A stretch of 64,000 nucleotides of DNA from Chitinophagaceae bacterium (GTDB lineage Bacteria > Bacteroidota > Bacteroidia > Chitinophagales > Chitinophagaceae), in contig JADJKL010000003.1 of NCBI GenBank assembly GCA_016706055.1, forward strand, positions 409,570 to 473,569. The letters are read 5' to 3'. Below, piece by piece: positions 1-9,802 of the stretch. The position numbers were made by a program, and so were the translations under genes. Position 1 is the stretch's first letter; each line of letters opens with the position of its first letter. Under the pieces are notes generated by a model. It saw only the letters and a list, made by a program, of their open reading frames with translations, did no database searches and was not told the origin of the DNA.

Positions 1-261
1 CTTTGGAAACGTTGGAGCAACGAGGCTTCCGGTTCTGGTCATGGTGGCATGGACTTTTATGTGGTACATATGTTTATTGAATCTGTAAAAAAGAAAACAG
101 CAACACAGATGGATGTGTATGATGCGGCTGCATGGAGTGCCATTACACCATTAAGTGAAAGGTCAATTGAGCTTGGAAATGAAACAATTGAATTTCCTGA
201 TTTTACAAACGGGAAATGGATGTACAGAAAACCAGTTTTTGCTTTTAACGACAATTTCTAA
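1..261 (+). CDS. C-terminal fragment of GH109-like Gfo/Idh/MocA oxidoreductase
   Basis: The frame is open from base 1 and stops at 261, so only the last 86 residues are present. The motif LWKRW followed by GHGGMDF is typical of the C-terminal half of GH109 family proteins (NAD-dependent alpha-N-acetylgalactosaminidases of the Gfo/Idh/MocA fold), where a GHGGMD-like segment lies near the active site. The tail includes a conserved-looking D-AAAWSA segment and ends in NDNF. In this family the protein is usually exported and acts on glycans in the periplasm. The N-terminal Rossmann domain lies outside the window, so the substrate cannot be judged. The assignment comes from motif recognition only. 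Confidence 0.7.
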   Translation, partial: LWKRWSNEASGSGHGGMDFYVVHMFIESVKKKTATQMDVYDAAAWSAITPLSERSIELGNETIEFPDFTNGKWMYRKPVFAFNDNF

Positions 262-287
262 CAACAATAAAAAAATCCATTTAATTA

Positions 288-1127
288 TTACTGATTAAAT
301 GTATAACTATATTCAATTTTGCCTGTTAATTGTTTGTCATCATTAAATAAAGCTTCTTTTGTTTTCAAGCCTTTGTTATCATAAATGTATCGCCAAATGA
401 GGTAGCTTACTTTTAGGCTTGGTGTTGTGGTTATTTTTTGAATGACTCTATTTTGCTCATCGTATTCAAACATCATATCTGGCAATAATTTTTTCAATTT
501 TAAATTATACCGTACCACATCTGTTAGTCGTTTATTTTCATCATAGTAATAATAAACAGCACCGGTTTCAATTCCTCTTCTAAAAGTTTTTTCATCACCG
601 GGAAGTCCGTTCTCGTCTGGAATGAAGCGGATTTCTAGGCTGTCTGCATTATTAATTGTTCGCCACATTTTTAATGGATTTCCTGTTGCATCATATGTCC
701 AGTGATGAGATTCAATCTGGTTGAAATCATTAGCAGCATCTGCTGTAGTGTTTTGTATTAATTTAATTCTGTCCTCTGCATCATATTGATATGTAATTAC
801 ATTGATGAGGCCAGCAGAAGAGTCGGTAATGCTTATTAGTCTTCCTTGCGCATCAAACCTGTTGTAATAGACAGAAACTTGTGTATTATTCCGTGTACTT
901 GTTTTTAAAACTGTACCATTTTCTCTTACTTCCTGCACTTCTCCATACGTATCGTTTTTTGCGCCATATTGGTCAATACCAACTGTTGTAACCATCTTAA
1001 CTTTATTAGCCCGATAATTTTTCATCAGACGGTTGGTTTCTGTAGTCCCGATAATGTCATTATAATAATATTGAGCGGTTGCCTGAAAGGAGATAAAGCC
1101 TAATACAATCAAAGAAAGGAATTTCAT
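288..1127 (-). CDS. Secreted protein with YD/RHS-like repeats
   Basis: A 279-residue protein that starts with a clear signal peptide (residues 1-18, ending ATAQ), so it is exported. The mature part is rich in Tyr, Asp and Asn. It repeats short patterns such as 'YDAxxR', 'FDAQGRL', 'YDENKRL' and 'YDEQNRV', the spacing seen in YD/RHS beta-strand repeats. No catalytic motif or membrane segment is visible. It is transcribed away from the DUF3667 gene, with about 100 bp between the two starts. A small RHS-like or uncharacterised periplasmic or surface protein is the best description, and the function is unknown. Confidence 0.6.
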   Translation of the reverse strand: MKFLSLIVLGFISFQATAQYYYNDIIGTTETNRLMKNYRANKVKMVTTVGIDQYGAKNDTYGEVQEVRENGTVLKTSTRNNTQVSVYYNRFDAQGRLISITDSSAGLINVITYQYDAEDRIKLIQNTTADAANDFNQIESHHWTYDATGNPLKMWRTINNADSLEIRFIPDENGLPGDEKTFRRGIETGAVYYYYDENKRLTDVVRYNLKLKKLLPDMMFEYDEQNRVIQKITTTPSLKVSYLIWRYIYDNKGLKTKEALFNDDKQLTGKIEYSYTFNQ

Positions 1128-1196
1128 ACCGGTGATATTGTTTTAAGTTTCAAAGTTAATCTGAATAATCCACTAACGGAAAATTGAGACTGCTTG

Positions 1197-1204
1197 TATT
1201 TTTG
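1197..1204 (+). promoter_or_regulatory. -7 promoter element for DUF3667 gene
   Basis: TATTTTTG matches the Bacteroidota -7 consensus TAnnTTTG and lies 25 bp upstream of the TTG start at 1230. No convincing -33 TTTG was found at the usual spacing. Confidence 0.35.
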
Positions 1205-1229
1205 TGCTTATTTTTAAGAAAAATTTACA

Positions 1230-2312
1230 TTGTCTCATATTCCTCAACGAAAAGAGAAAGACTGCTTAAACTGCGGAACAGTTGTACAAGGCCGCTATTG
1301 TCATGAATGTGGCCAGGAGAATGTAGTGCCAAAGGAAACTTTCTGGCATATGCTTACTCATTTTTTTAATGACATAACTCATTTTGATGGGAGTTTTTTT
1401 ACAACAGCTAAGGATTTACTATTTAAGCCAGGCTTCTTGTCAAAAGAGTATGTGTCGGGTAAGAGGGTTAAGTATCTTCATCCAGTAAGGATGTATGTAT
1501 TTACTTCAGCCATTTTCTTTTTATTGTTTTTTGGTTTTTTCTCAGGGTCAAAAAGTATCAATTTAGATTCAAATGCCGATATAAGTGGCAAAGAAAGATT
1601 AAAAGTGATTGAAAAGCTGGAAAAGGAATTTGCAAATGATGATTCAAAAAAAGATATACTACTCAGGTTAGAAGTTCTGAAAGATACTACTCAAGCTATT
1701 TTGGTTGCTGATTTTCCAATATTGTTCAAAGATTTATCAGTACTTAATATAACAGGTGAAGGGAATAAATATCACTCAGTAAATGAATACGATTCAATAC
1801 AAAAAACTTTGCCGACTGCCAAAAAAGATGGTTGGTTTAGAAGCAGAATTATACGTAAAGAAATTAGTTTGAATAAAGACTTTGGTTCCGACCCTTCAGC
1901 TGCAGCCAAAAAACTGGGCAACTCTTTTCTACATAAATTACCATATCTACTTTTTGTTTCATTGCCATTATTTGCTCTCATACTTCGGCTTGTTTATATC
2001 CGCAGAAAGCAGTTTTACTTTGCTGATCATGGAATATTCACCATTCATCTTTATATATTCACATTTATTGTTCTTTTGGCAGTATTTAGCCTCAATAGTT
2101 TAGAATCAATCACACATTTAGGAGTTATCAATTATTTGATTGGAGCATTATTCATTCTGCTAACGATATACTTATATAAGGCAATGCGATACTTTTATGG
2201 TCAGAGTAGGTTGAAGACTCTAATAAAGTTGTTTTTGGTATTCATTTTATCTCTGTTATTAATGTTTAGTTTGTTTGTTTTCTTTTTTCTTTTTTCCGCC
2301 TTTACTTTATAA
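1230..2312 (+). CDS. DUF3667 membrane protein
   Basis: A 360-residue protein using a TTG start. Residues 13-30 hold two CxxC pairs (CLNC and CHEC), a small zinc-ribbon-like knuckle. The next segment contains FWHMLTHFFNDITHFDG and the KYLHPVRMYVF block that defines DUF3667. The rest is membrane: one helix near residues 88-105, then a soluble loop of about 130 residues, then four helices in the last 140 residues. The family is widespread in Bacteroidota and has no established function. The gene ends 9 bp before mazG on the same strand, so the two may be co-transcribed. Confidence 0.8.
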   Translation: MSHIPQRKEKDCLNCGTVVQGRYCHECGQENVVPKETFWHMLTHFFNDITHFDGSFFTTAKDLLFKPGFLSKEYVSGKRVKYLHPVRMYVFTSAIFFLLFFGFFSGSKSINLDSNADISGKERLKVIEKLEKEFANDDSKKDILLRLEVLKDTTQAILVADFPILFKDLSVLNITGEGNKYHSVNEYDSIQKTLPTAKKDGWFRSRIIRKEISLNKDFGSDPSAAAKKLGNSFLHKLPYLLFVSLPLFALILRLVYIRRKQFYFADHGIFTIHLYIFTFIVLLAVFSLNSLESITHLGVINYLIGALFILLTIYLYKAMRYFYGQSRLKTLIKLFLVFILSLLLMFSLFVFFFLFSAFTL

Positions 2313-2321
2313 TTTTCTCTT

Positions 2322-3155
2322 ATGATTAATCAAACTGGTGAAGCTTTTCTGCGCTTAGTGAAAATAATGGATGAACTGCGGGAGCAATGCCCATGGGATA
2401 AAAAGCAAACAATACAAACACTACGGCAATTAACTATTGAAGAAACCTATGAACTGGCAGATGCGATAACTGATGAGGATTGGGAAGGCATAAAAGAAGA
2501 ACTTGGAGATTTGTTATTGCACATTGTATTTTATGCGAAGATTGGTGCCGAGCAAAAGCAATTTGAATTAGATGGAGTTATCAATGGAGTTTGTGAAAAA
2601 TTAATTGGCCGTCACCCTCATATTTATGGCGATCCGGATAATGATGGCAAATTAGTAGAAGTTAAAAGTGACGAGGATGTTAAAAGAAACTGGGAAAAGC
2701 TAAAATTAAAAGAAGGGAAGAAGTCAGTAATAAGTGGAGTTCCTAAATCACTACCTGCAACAGTAAAGGCAATGCGGCTTCAGGAAAAAGCAAAGCAGGT
2801 AGGCTTTGAATGGGAGGAAAAACAGCAAGTTTGGGAAAAGGTGGAAGAGGAAATGGATGAATTAAAAACAGCTATTGCAAATCTTGAATCTGTTGCCAGC
2901 AGTCAGGAAAAAGCAGCACATCAAAAAGAAGTGGAAGCTGAGTTTGGCGATCTTATATTTTCATTAATAAATTATGCACGGTTTTTGCAGGTAGATGCCG
3001 AAAATGCTCTCGAATTGACAAATAAAAAATTCATCCACCGGTTTACTAAAATGGAGCAGGCTGCAATCCAAAGTGGCAAAGACCTTCATTCAATGACTTT
3101 GGAGGAAATGGATGCCATCTGGAACACTATTAAAAAACAGCGAACCGATAAGTGA
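2322..3155 (+). CDS. mazG: Nucleoside triphosphate pyrophosphohydrolase MazG
   Basis: A 277-residue protein, close to the usual size for full-length MazG. It carries two tandem MazG domains. The first includes CPWDKKQT and the metal-binding EELGD helix near residues 66-70; the second includes E-EFGDLIFS near residue 207. MazG hydrolyses (d)NTPs to NMP and pyrophosphate, which removes aberrant nucleotides and can lower ppGpp. The stop codon overlaps the GTG start of the next gene by 4 bp (GTGA), so translation of the histidine kinase is probably coupled to it. Confidence 0.95.
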   Translation: MINQTGEAFLRLVKIMDELREQCPWDKKQTIQTLRQLTIEETYELADAITDEDWEGIKEELGDLLLHIVFYAKIGAEQKQFELDGVINGVCEKLIGRHPHIYGDPDNDGKLVEVKSDEDVKRNWEKLKLKEGKKSVISGVPKSLPATVKAMRLQEKAKQVGFEWEEKQQVWEKVEEEMDELKTAIANLESVASSQEKAAHQKEVEAEFGDLIFSLINYARFLQVDAENALELTNKKFIHRFTKMEQAAIQSGKDLHSMTLEEMDAIWNTIKKQRTDK

Positions 3156-6100
3156 AGTTATCCTTACTAAATATCCTTTGGCGCAAGTACACTATACTTG
3201 CTCTATCAGTATTACTATTCGTACTTTCTCTTTTTTTTAATACACTTTATTCAAATGATTCTTCTGTTTATAAGGAAGTAATAAAAGCAGAAAAATACAT
3301 TGCGCACAATCAGGAAGACTTCTCGATTTTTTTAAAAGACTCTTTGTTAATCAGCAAACTTGTTGCGAAAAAGGAAACATTGAGTGAGTTTGAAAAAGTA
3401 GCTGCGAAGCGTTACGGTATTTTTTTATATACAATAAATGATTTCGGGGATGCTGGAATGAAATTTTGGAATGAACAGATCATTGTTCCTACGGCGGAAT
3501 TATTATCTGCTGACGATGGGGAATATTTTGAAAAGTTATCTAATGGCTGGTATTATGTAATTAAGCAGACGGTAAAAAGCAAACAGGGCAAATTGCTTTC
3601 ATTTGCAATGATTCCGATACGGTCCAATTTCTTTATTGAAACTGAATACCTGCCGGAAACATTTTTATACAGCGAAGTTTCAAATCAAAGAGTTCGTATA
3701 AGTGAAAAGCCTACTGAATTTGGAGTAAAAACTATAAATGGGAAAACCCTTTTTTATCTTGACAAAAAGAATTCCGGAGCTGTTCCATATAATAATAAGC
3801 TTACCATTGTTCTAAGGTTTTGTGCTGTATTGTTATTGCTGTTGTTTATTCAACTCTTTGTTGAATCGGTTGCAAGAAAAAAAGGAGCATGGAAAGCTAT
3901 AGCACTGCTTGTTTTTTCACTTGTTTCGCTGCGCCTCGTAATTTATTTTTTCCCTTTGTTGCTAAATCTTCGGCAGTTTGAATTTTTCAGTCCTTTAGTA
4001 TATGGCTCAAATATTGTGCAACGATCATTGGGAGATTTATTTATAAATGTTATTCTCTTCGGATGGATTATTTTATTTGCCTGGTCAAAACTTTATGACT
4101 TTAGGATTTTGCCAACATCGTCTATCCCTAAAAAAGTAAAATGGATTATTGGTTTACTGGCATTATGCCTACTTGTTCTTTCTACGTTTGTGCTGGCTTC
4201 GGTAATCAGAAGCCTTGTTGCCGATTCTAAGATTTCTTTTGACGTAACCAATTTCTTCAGTCTGAATCTTTACACTTTAGCAGGATTTTTTATTCTGGCG
4301 GGTCTATCACTATCTTATTATTATCTATCTCAATTATTATTCAGGCTTGTATTCCCGTTGCTTTCGGGTCGGGATTATCTTATCTACTTTGCTATATGTA
4401 TTGTTGGACTTATTTATTTAAGTATTCAATCAGCTGCAGCAGATGTATTATTTTATCTCCCTGTTTTGATTTGGTTGTTAGGCTACACATGGTTAATTAA
4501 CCGAAAAGGGCTTTTGTTTAAAAATATTCGGATAAATATTGCAGGTATACTATCGTGGATATTTATTTTTTCAGTTTCTATATCAGTAATAATGCTGTCG
4601 CAGAATAAGAAAGTGGAATGGGAAAAGCGAAAGTCTATTGCTGAAAAACTCGCTGTGCAAACAGACCCGTCCAGCGAAATGCTCATGAGCATTGCCATCA
4701 AATATCTTGACAATGATTTCCTGAGCGAAAACTTCTATCGTTTCAAGGATAAGCAACAAAGCCAGATTTTAAGAGATAGCATTATAACCGGCAACTACAG
4801 TGGATTTTTGAATAAGTATGATACCCGTTTGTATGTATATGATTCTTCTGGGAAAGGACTCGATAATGAAGATCCAACATCCTTTGAATCGCTGAATGTG
4901 ATATTTACTGTGCAGTCGAAGGCAACCACCACACCTGGGTTATATTATTATGAAACAGCTTATGATAAATTTAATTATATCATCCGGCGGGATGTAGTTG
5001 ATTCAGGTGACAAAAAAATGGGTTCATTTTTTATTGTTTCAAACCTTAAAAGTTTTAGCCGGGATGCCTTGTTTCCAGAATTATTTCGTCAGAGCAAAGG
5101 AGCTGATCCGGAAAATTCTCCGATATATTCGAATGCAGTTTACATTAGAAATAGGCTTATTTCTCCCGTTGGCAATTACCCATTCGCTACATGGTTAAAT
5201 GAATCAGAAATTCCGAAGGACGAGTTTAAATTAAAAACAAATGGGGATTTTGATGAACTATGGTACCGTGCCAGCAAGGACAAAGTGGTTGTAATCGCCA
5301 GAAAAAGAGAAACGACTATTGAAACAATTACGTTATTCTCCTACATCTTTTGTGCATTTCTATTTCTGGTAGCATTGGTACAAATTATTATTTACATTTT
5401 AAAAACAGGATATAACTGGAAGGGGATTAAAAAACTACTGGAGCTTAACATCAGGTCACAAGTACATAGTACTATTATTTTTATCAGCATATTCTCATTC
5501 GTAGTAATAGGGTTTGCAACTATTTCTTTCTTTATAAGCCGTAACCGGCAAAGTAACAGTGAGAAGCTAAGCCGTACTATGAAGATTATGGTGAATGAAA
5601 TGGAAAAGAAGATGGCAGATCACAATACGTTTGATGATGTAATAAAAGTGTACGATACGGTAGCCAATAACAACCTTCAGAAATTGGTTGACGATGTATC
5701 GGATATTCATGGAGTGGATGTAAATGTGTATGACCTTAATGGAAACTTGCAAGTCTCGTCTGAAGCGAATGTGTACACAAAAGGAGTACTCAGTAAAAAA
5801 ATGGAACCTAGAGCTTTTTTCCATCTTGACAGAATGCGGCAGGTGCAACATGTGCAGGAAGAAAAGGTTGGTAATTTTTCTTACTTGAGCATTTATTCGC
5901 CAGTGAGAGATCAGCAAGGCATTGTAGAAGCATATGTAAACATTCCATATTTTACTTCAAGGCCGGAGCTGCGGCAAGAAATTTCAAACTTCCTTGTAAC
6001 GATTATTAATCTGAATGCATTTATTTTTCTGATAGCTGGTTTGATTGCTTTGTTTATTACGAATAGAATTACTCGTTCATTTGCAATTATCAGTGACAAA

Positions 6101-6910
6101 ATGAAAGAAGTGAATCTTGGCAAGCAGAATGAAGAAATTGTATGGAACAGGAATGATGAGATTGGAGATCTTGTAACCGAGTATAATAAAATGGTGACAA
6201 AACTTGGCGATAGTGCTGTGGCATTGGCAAAAAGTGAAAGGGAAGGAGCCTGGAGAGAAATGGCGAGACAGGTGGCGCATGAAATAAAGAACCCGTTAAC
6301 GCCAATGAAACTTAGTATTCAGTATTTGCAAAAAGCAATTAATAATAATCAGCCGAATGTAAAAGAACTGTCTGGTAGTGTTGCAAATACGTTAGTGGAA
6401 CAGATCGATCATCTGTCAAAAATCGCTGCAGACTTTTCACAGTTTGCCAACATTGGCAACACCAATATTCAACTTTTTGATTTGCATGAAGTAATTCGGT
6501 CGTTAATTGATTTATATCAGCCAAATGAATTGGTAGAAATAAAATGGCTACCGGTAAATAATTCAGTAATGGTTAATCAAGATAAAACGCAAATGAACCG
6601 CCTCTTTACAAACCTTTTTATGAATGCGGTGCAGGCATGTCAGGAAAACGAAAGTTGTAGAATAGAAGTCACGGAGAAAGTTGATGGAGACAAATTATCT
6701 ATAACCATAAATGATAATGGTGAAGGCATACCAGAAGATATACAAGAGCGGATATTTATTCCAAATTTTACAACAAAATCTTCGGGAACAGGGCTTGGAT
6801 TAGCAATGTGTCAAAGCATAGTTGAACAAGCTAAAGGAAGAATATGGTTTGAAACTAGCAAAGGAAATGGGTCTACATTTTTTGTAGAATTGCCTATTGT
6901 TGTTGATTGA
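3152..6910 (+). CDS. NtrY-like sensor histidine kinase with large membrane input region
   Basis: 1252 residues, starting with a GTG that overlaps the mazG stop. The N-terminal half has an early membrane helix (about residues 12-30), an extracytoplasmic segment, then a run of about eight helices between residues 220 and 490. A second periplasmic region and two more helices flank a sensor-like domain (about 800-980). A HAMP-like linker precedes the kinase core. The H-box is QVAHEIKNPLTPMK with phospho-acceptor His1043, followed by an N-box, the NDNGEG D-box and a GTGLGLA G2-box. This H-box style is typical of NtrY-type kinases. No response regulator gene lies next to it, so the partner is elsewhere. 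The signal is unknown. Confidence 0.9.
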   Translation: MKLSLLNILWRKYTILALSVLLFVLSLFFNTLYSNDSSVYKEVIKAEKYIAHNQEDFSIFLKDSLLISKLVAKKETLSEFEKVAAKRYGIFLYTINDFGDAGMKFWNEQIIVPTAELLSADDGEYFEKLSNGWYYVIKQTVKSKQGKLLSFAMIPIRSNFFIETEYLPETFLYSEVSNQRVRISEKPTEFGVKTINGKTLFYLDKKNSGAVPYNNKLTIVLRFCAVLLLLLFIQLFVESVARKKGAWKAIALLVFSLVSLRLVIYFFPLLLNLRQFEFFSPLVYGSNIVQRSLGDLFINVILFGWIILFAWSKLYDFRILPTSSIPKKVKWIIGLLALCLLVLSTFVLASVIRSLVADSKISFDVTNFFSLNLYTLAGFFILAGLSLSYYYLSQLLFRLVFPLLSGRDYLIYFAICIVGLIYLSIQSAAADVLFYLPVLIWLLGYTWLINRKGLLFKNIRINIAGILSWIFIFSVSISVIMLSQNKKVEWEKRKSIAEKLAVQTDPSSEMLMSIAIKYLDNDFLSENFYRFKDKQQSQILRDSIITGNYSGFLNKYDTRLYVYDSSGKGLDNEDPTSFESLNVIFTVQSKATTTPGLYYYETAYDKFNYIIRRDVVDSGDKKMGSFFIVSNLKSFSRDALFPELFRQSKGADPENSPIYSNAVYIRNRLISPVGNYPFATWLNESEIPKDEFKLKTNGDFDELWYRASKDKVVVIARKRETTIETITLFSYIFCAFLFLVALVQIIIYILKTGYNWKGIKKLLELNIRSQVHSTIIFISIFSFVVIGFATISFFISRNRQSNSEKLSRTMKIMVNEMEKKMADHNTFDDVIKVYDTVANNNLQKLVDDVSDIHGVDVNVYDLNGNLQVSSEANVYTKGVLSKKMEPRAFFHLDRMRQVQHVQEEKVGNFSYLSIYSPVRDQQGIVEAYVNIPYFTSRPELRQEISNFLVTIINLNAFIFLIAGLIALFITNRITRSFAIISDKMKEVNLGKQNEEIVWNRNDEIGDLVTEYNKMVTKLGDSAVALAKSEREGAWREMARQVAHEIKNPLTPMKLSIQYLQKAINNNQPNVKELSGSVANTLVEQIDHLSKIAADFSQFANIGNTNIQLFDLHEVIRSLIDLYQPNELVEIKWLPVNNSVMVNQDKTQMNRLFTNLFMNAVQACQENESCRIEVTEKVDGDKLSITINDNGEGIPEDIQERIFIPNFTTKSSGTGLGLAMCQSIVEQAKGRIWFETSKGNGSTFFVELPIVVD

Positions 6911-6976
6911 TTTTTTGCCAAATCCATGAACCAACGATTGTTTTTCTACGTAACTTCCCTTTAAATACTCACTGTC

Positions 6977-9781
6977 ATGCGGAGGTTTATTTTAGTTATT
7001 TCAATATTTCATATTTCGTTTATAGTAATTGCACAGCAGTTTGGTGGAAATTCTCCGTCTACTAAGTGGAAACAAATTAATACGGATTCTGCAAGGGTCA
7101 TTTTTCCGGTTGGGCTGGACAGCCAGGCACAACGAGTAGCATCAATTGTTCATTACCTCGCTTCTGAAAAACCTGTTTCTTTAGGCAATCAACTAAAAAA
7201 AATAAGTATTGTTTTACAAAATCAAACAACAATAGCAAATGGCTATGCACAATTAGGGCCATTCAGAAGTGAATTTTACATGACTCCTGACTTTAATAAT
7301 TTTAATCAGGGCAGCATAGGCTGGTCAGACCAATTGGCATTGCATGAATACCGCCATATTCAGCAGTTTAATAATTTTAATAATGGATTGAGTAAGTTGA
7401 TGAAAGTAGTGTCTGGCGAAGAAGGATACTCTTTAGCTATCAATGCAGCAATACCGGATTGGTTTTTTGAGGGTGATGCTGTTTATAACGAAACAGTATT
7501 ATCAAAACAAGGAAGAGGAAGGCTTCCGCTTTTTTTAAATGCTTATCCTTCATTATGGCAAGCCGGAAAAAAATACTCTTGGATGAAATTGCGAAACGGC
7601 TCAATGAAAGATTATATTCCGAATCATTACAACTTAGGCTATCTTTTGGTAAATTATGGCAGAGAGAAATATGGTGATGATTTCTGGACGAAAGTAACTA
7701 CAGATGCCAGTGCTTATAAAGGGTTATTTTATCCATTTCAAACAGCCATTAAAAAACATGCTGGAATAGATTACAAAACTTTTAGAGAAGAGGCATTTGA
7801 ATATTATAAGAAGCAAACAGAAAGGACTTCACAAGTAAGAGATGAATATGTGCAGCCGGTAAAAAAGAGTTATGTAACAAATTATTATTTCCCTTATACT
7901 GTCGGTACTGACTCATTAATTTATCGAACGACCAGTTACCGCAATCGTCCGGCATTTTATTTAAAAGATGCAAAAGGCGAGCATCGGTTAAAGACAAGAG
8001 ATATTGTTACAGATGAGCAGTTCTCTTACCGCAATCGAAAAATTGTTTACGCAGCATATGAATCAGATGCCCGTTGGGGATGGAAAGATTATAGTGTAAT
8101 AAAATTGCTGGATGTACAAACAGGCAAACAGCAAACATTAACACATAAAACAAAATACTTTACTCCTGATATTTCTGAAGATGGAAGTTTAGTTGCTGCT
8201 GTACAATTTGATGAAAATGGAAAATCGGAATTACATATTCTAAGTGCAAATGGTGGTAAAGTGCTTAACAGAATTCATTCCACTGAGATCAACTTATTTA
8301 CTGATCCTAAATTTCTGGATGATAAAACGATTGTTTCTGCCATACGATTAAATGACGGTAGAATGTATATTGCCAAAACAATGTTGCCAACTGGAGAAAC
8401 TGTTCAGCTTACTTCTCCTTCTTTTAATGTAGTTGGAAATCCATGTGTTAGTAATGGGGTTATTTATTATACGGCAAGCTATGCTGGTAATGATGATGTT
8501 TTTGCATTGCGAATGAGTGACAATACAATTTTTAAAATAAGTGATGGCCCTTTGGGTAATTATAATGTAAACGTAGCAGGTGGAAAAATACCATGGTCAT
8601 CATTTACAGCTGAAGGCTATCAGCTAAAGCAAATGGATGAGAAGGATATTAAATGGATTGAAATAAGCAAAGCAGTCGCTACTACATTAGATGTAAAATT
8701 TCAAACGGATACTAAGGCAGCTGTTGGCGATGTATTAAACGGGAAAGCTTTGCAACGGCAATTTGCTGTAAGTGATTATAAGAAAAGTACAAAACTGATA
8801 AATCTCCATAGTTGGAGGCCAAACTATTCTGATCCCATTTTTTCTTATTCAATATATGGTGAGAATGTGTTGAACACTTTGCAAACGGAATTTTATTATC
8901 AGTATAATCAGAATGATAGAACTAATGCCGTTGGAGTTAATGCAGTGTACGGTGCATTATTTCCTAATATTGTTCTCGGTACAGAATATACATTTGATCG
9001 AAGTACAGTAATTGGAAGCAGGCTGCGGCAATGGAGTCAATTAGATTCAAGAATTGGATTAAGTATTCCATTGAACTTTGCCAGCGGACAAACCTATAAG
9101 AATTTTAATCTTTCCAGCTATTATGTGCTGCGCAATAATTTTAATAAAGGGTTTTATAAAGATTCGCTAGGTACCACCTCGTTTAGTTATTTGTTACACT
9201 CTTTATCATGGTCGCAACAAATACAAAGAGCTGTGCAACATATTTATCCAAGGTTTGCCTATTCTTTAAATGCAAGCCATCGTCATGCAATAACAACTGT
9301 AAAAGGTTCTCAGTTTATTGCAAACGGTTCTATCTATGTGCCGGGATTTTTGTCAACACATAATTTGATTTTCACAGGCTCGTTTCAGCAAAGAGATACC
9401 TTGTCGCAACTGGTGTTCTCCGATCGTTTTGCTTATTCAAGAGGATATGAGGGAAGGTATTTTTCCAGAATGTGGCGGCTGTCTGCAAATTATCATTTGC
9501 CTTTATTATATCCGGATTGGGGGTTTGGGAATATTTTATACTTGCAACGGATAAGAGCCAATGCTTTTTATGATTTTACTAAAGTATATTCTATAGATAA
9601 ATCGCAAACAAGAAATCAGCGAAGTGTTGGTGGAGAAATTTTTATTGATACAAAGTGGTGGAATCAATATCCATTGACATTTGGATTTCGGGCAAGCCGC
9701 TTGTTAGATCAGGATCAATTTGATGGATATAAAGGAATGAGATATGAATTTGTATTGCCGGTAAGTTTGATACCGAGATAA
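6977..9781 (+). CDS. Exported peptidase_MA-like / propeller / beta-barrel protein
   Basis: A 934-residue protein with a signal peptide ending IAQ near residue 20. The N-terminal domain contains HEYRH (H123, E124, H127), an HExxH zinc motif, and a downstream WFFEGDA with E165 positioned as the gluzincin third ligand. This is the pattern of peptidase_MA-like metallopeptidases. The central part (about 290-560) has repeated short beta-blade segments like a TolB/WD40-type propeller. The last 330 residues alternate aromatic and polar residues and end in a strand, as outer-membrane barrels do. The gene starts 66 bp after the kinase. Proteolytic activity is inferred from motif geometry only; the target is unknown. 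Confidence 0.65.
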   Translation: MRRFILVISIFHISFIVIAQQFGGNSPSTKWKQINTDSARVIFPVGLDSQAQRVASIVHYLASEKPVSLGNQLKKISIVLQNQTTIANGYAQLGPFRSEFYMTPDFNNFNQGSIGWSDQLALHEYRHIQQFNNFNNGLSKLMKVVSGEEGYSLAINAAIPDWFFEGDAVYNETVLSKQGRGRLPLFLNAYPSLWQAGKKYSWMKLRNGSMKDYIPNHYNLGYLLVNYGREKYGDDFWTKVTTDASAYKGLFYPFQTAIKKHAGIDYKTFREEAFEYYKKQTERTSQVRDEYVQPVKKSYVTNYYFPYTVGTDSLIYRTTSYRNRPAFYLKDAKGEHRLKTRDIVTDEQFSYRNRKIVYAAYESDARWGWKDYSVIKLLDVQTGKQQTLTHKTKYFTPDISEDGSLVAAVQFDENGKSELHILSANGGKVLNRIHSTEINLFTDPKFLDDKTIVSAIRLNDGRMYIAKTMLPTGETVQLTSPSFNVVGNPCVSNGVIYYTASYAGNDDVFALRMSDNTIFKISDGPLGNYNVNVAGGKIPWSSFTAEGYQLKQMDEKDIKWIEISKAVATTLDVKFQTDTKAAVGDVLNGKALQRQFAVSDYKKSTKLINLHSWRPNYSDPIFSYSIYGENVLNTLQTEFYYQYNQNDRTNAVGVNAVYGALFPNIVLGTEYTFDRSTVIGSRLRQWSQLDSRIGLSIPLNFASGQTYKNFNLSSYYVLRNNFNKGFYKDSLGTTSFSYLLHSLSWSQQIQRAVQHIYPRFAYSLNASHRHAITTVKGSQFIANGSIYVPGFLSTHNLIFTGSFQQRDTLSQLVFSDRFAYSRGYEGRYFSRMWRLSANYHLPLLYPDWGFGNILYLQRIRANAFYDFTKVYSIDKSQTRNQRSVGGEIFIDTKWWNQYPLTFGFRASRLLDQDQFDGYKGMRYEFVLPVSLIPR

Positions 9782-9802
9782 ATACAAATCCATATCTCTA
9801 AA

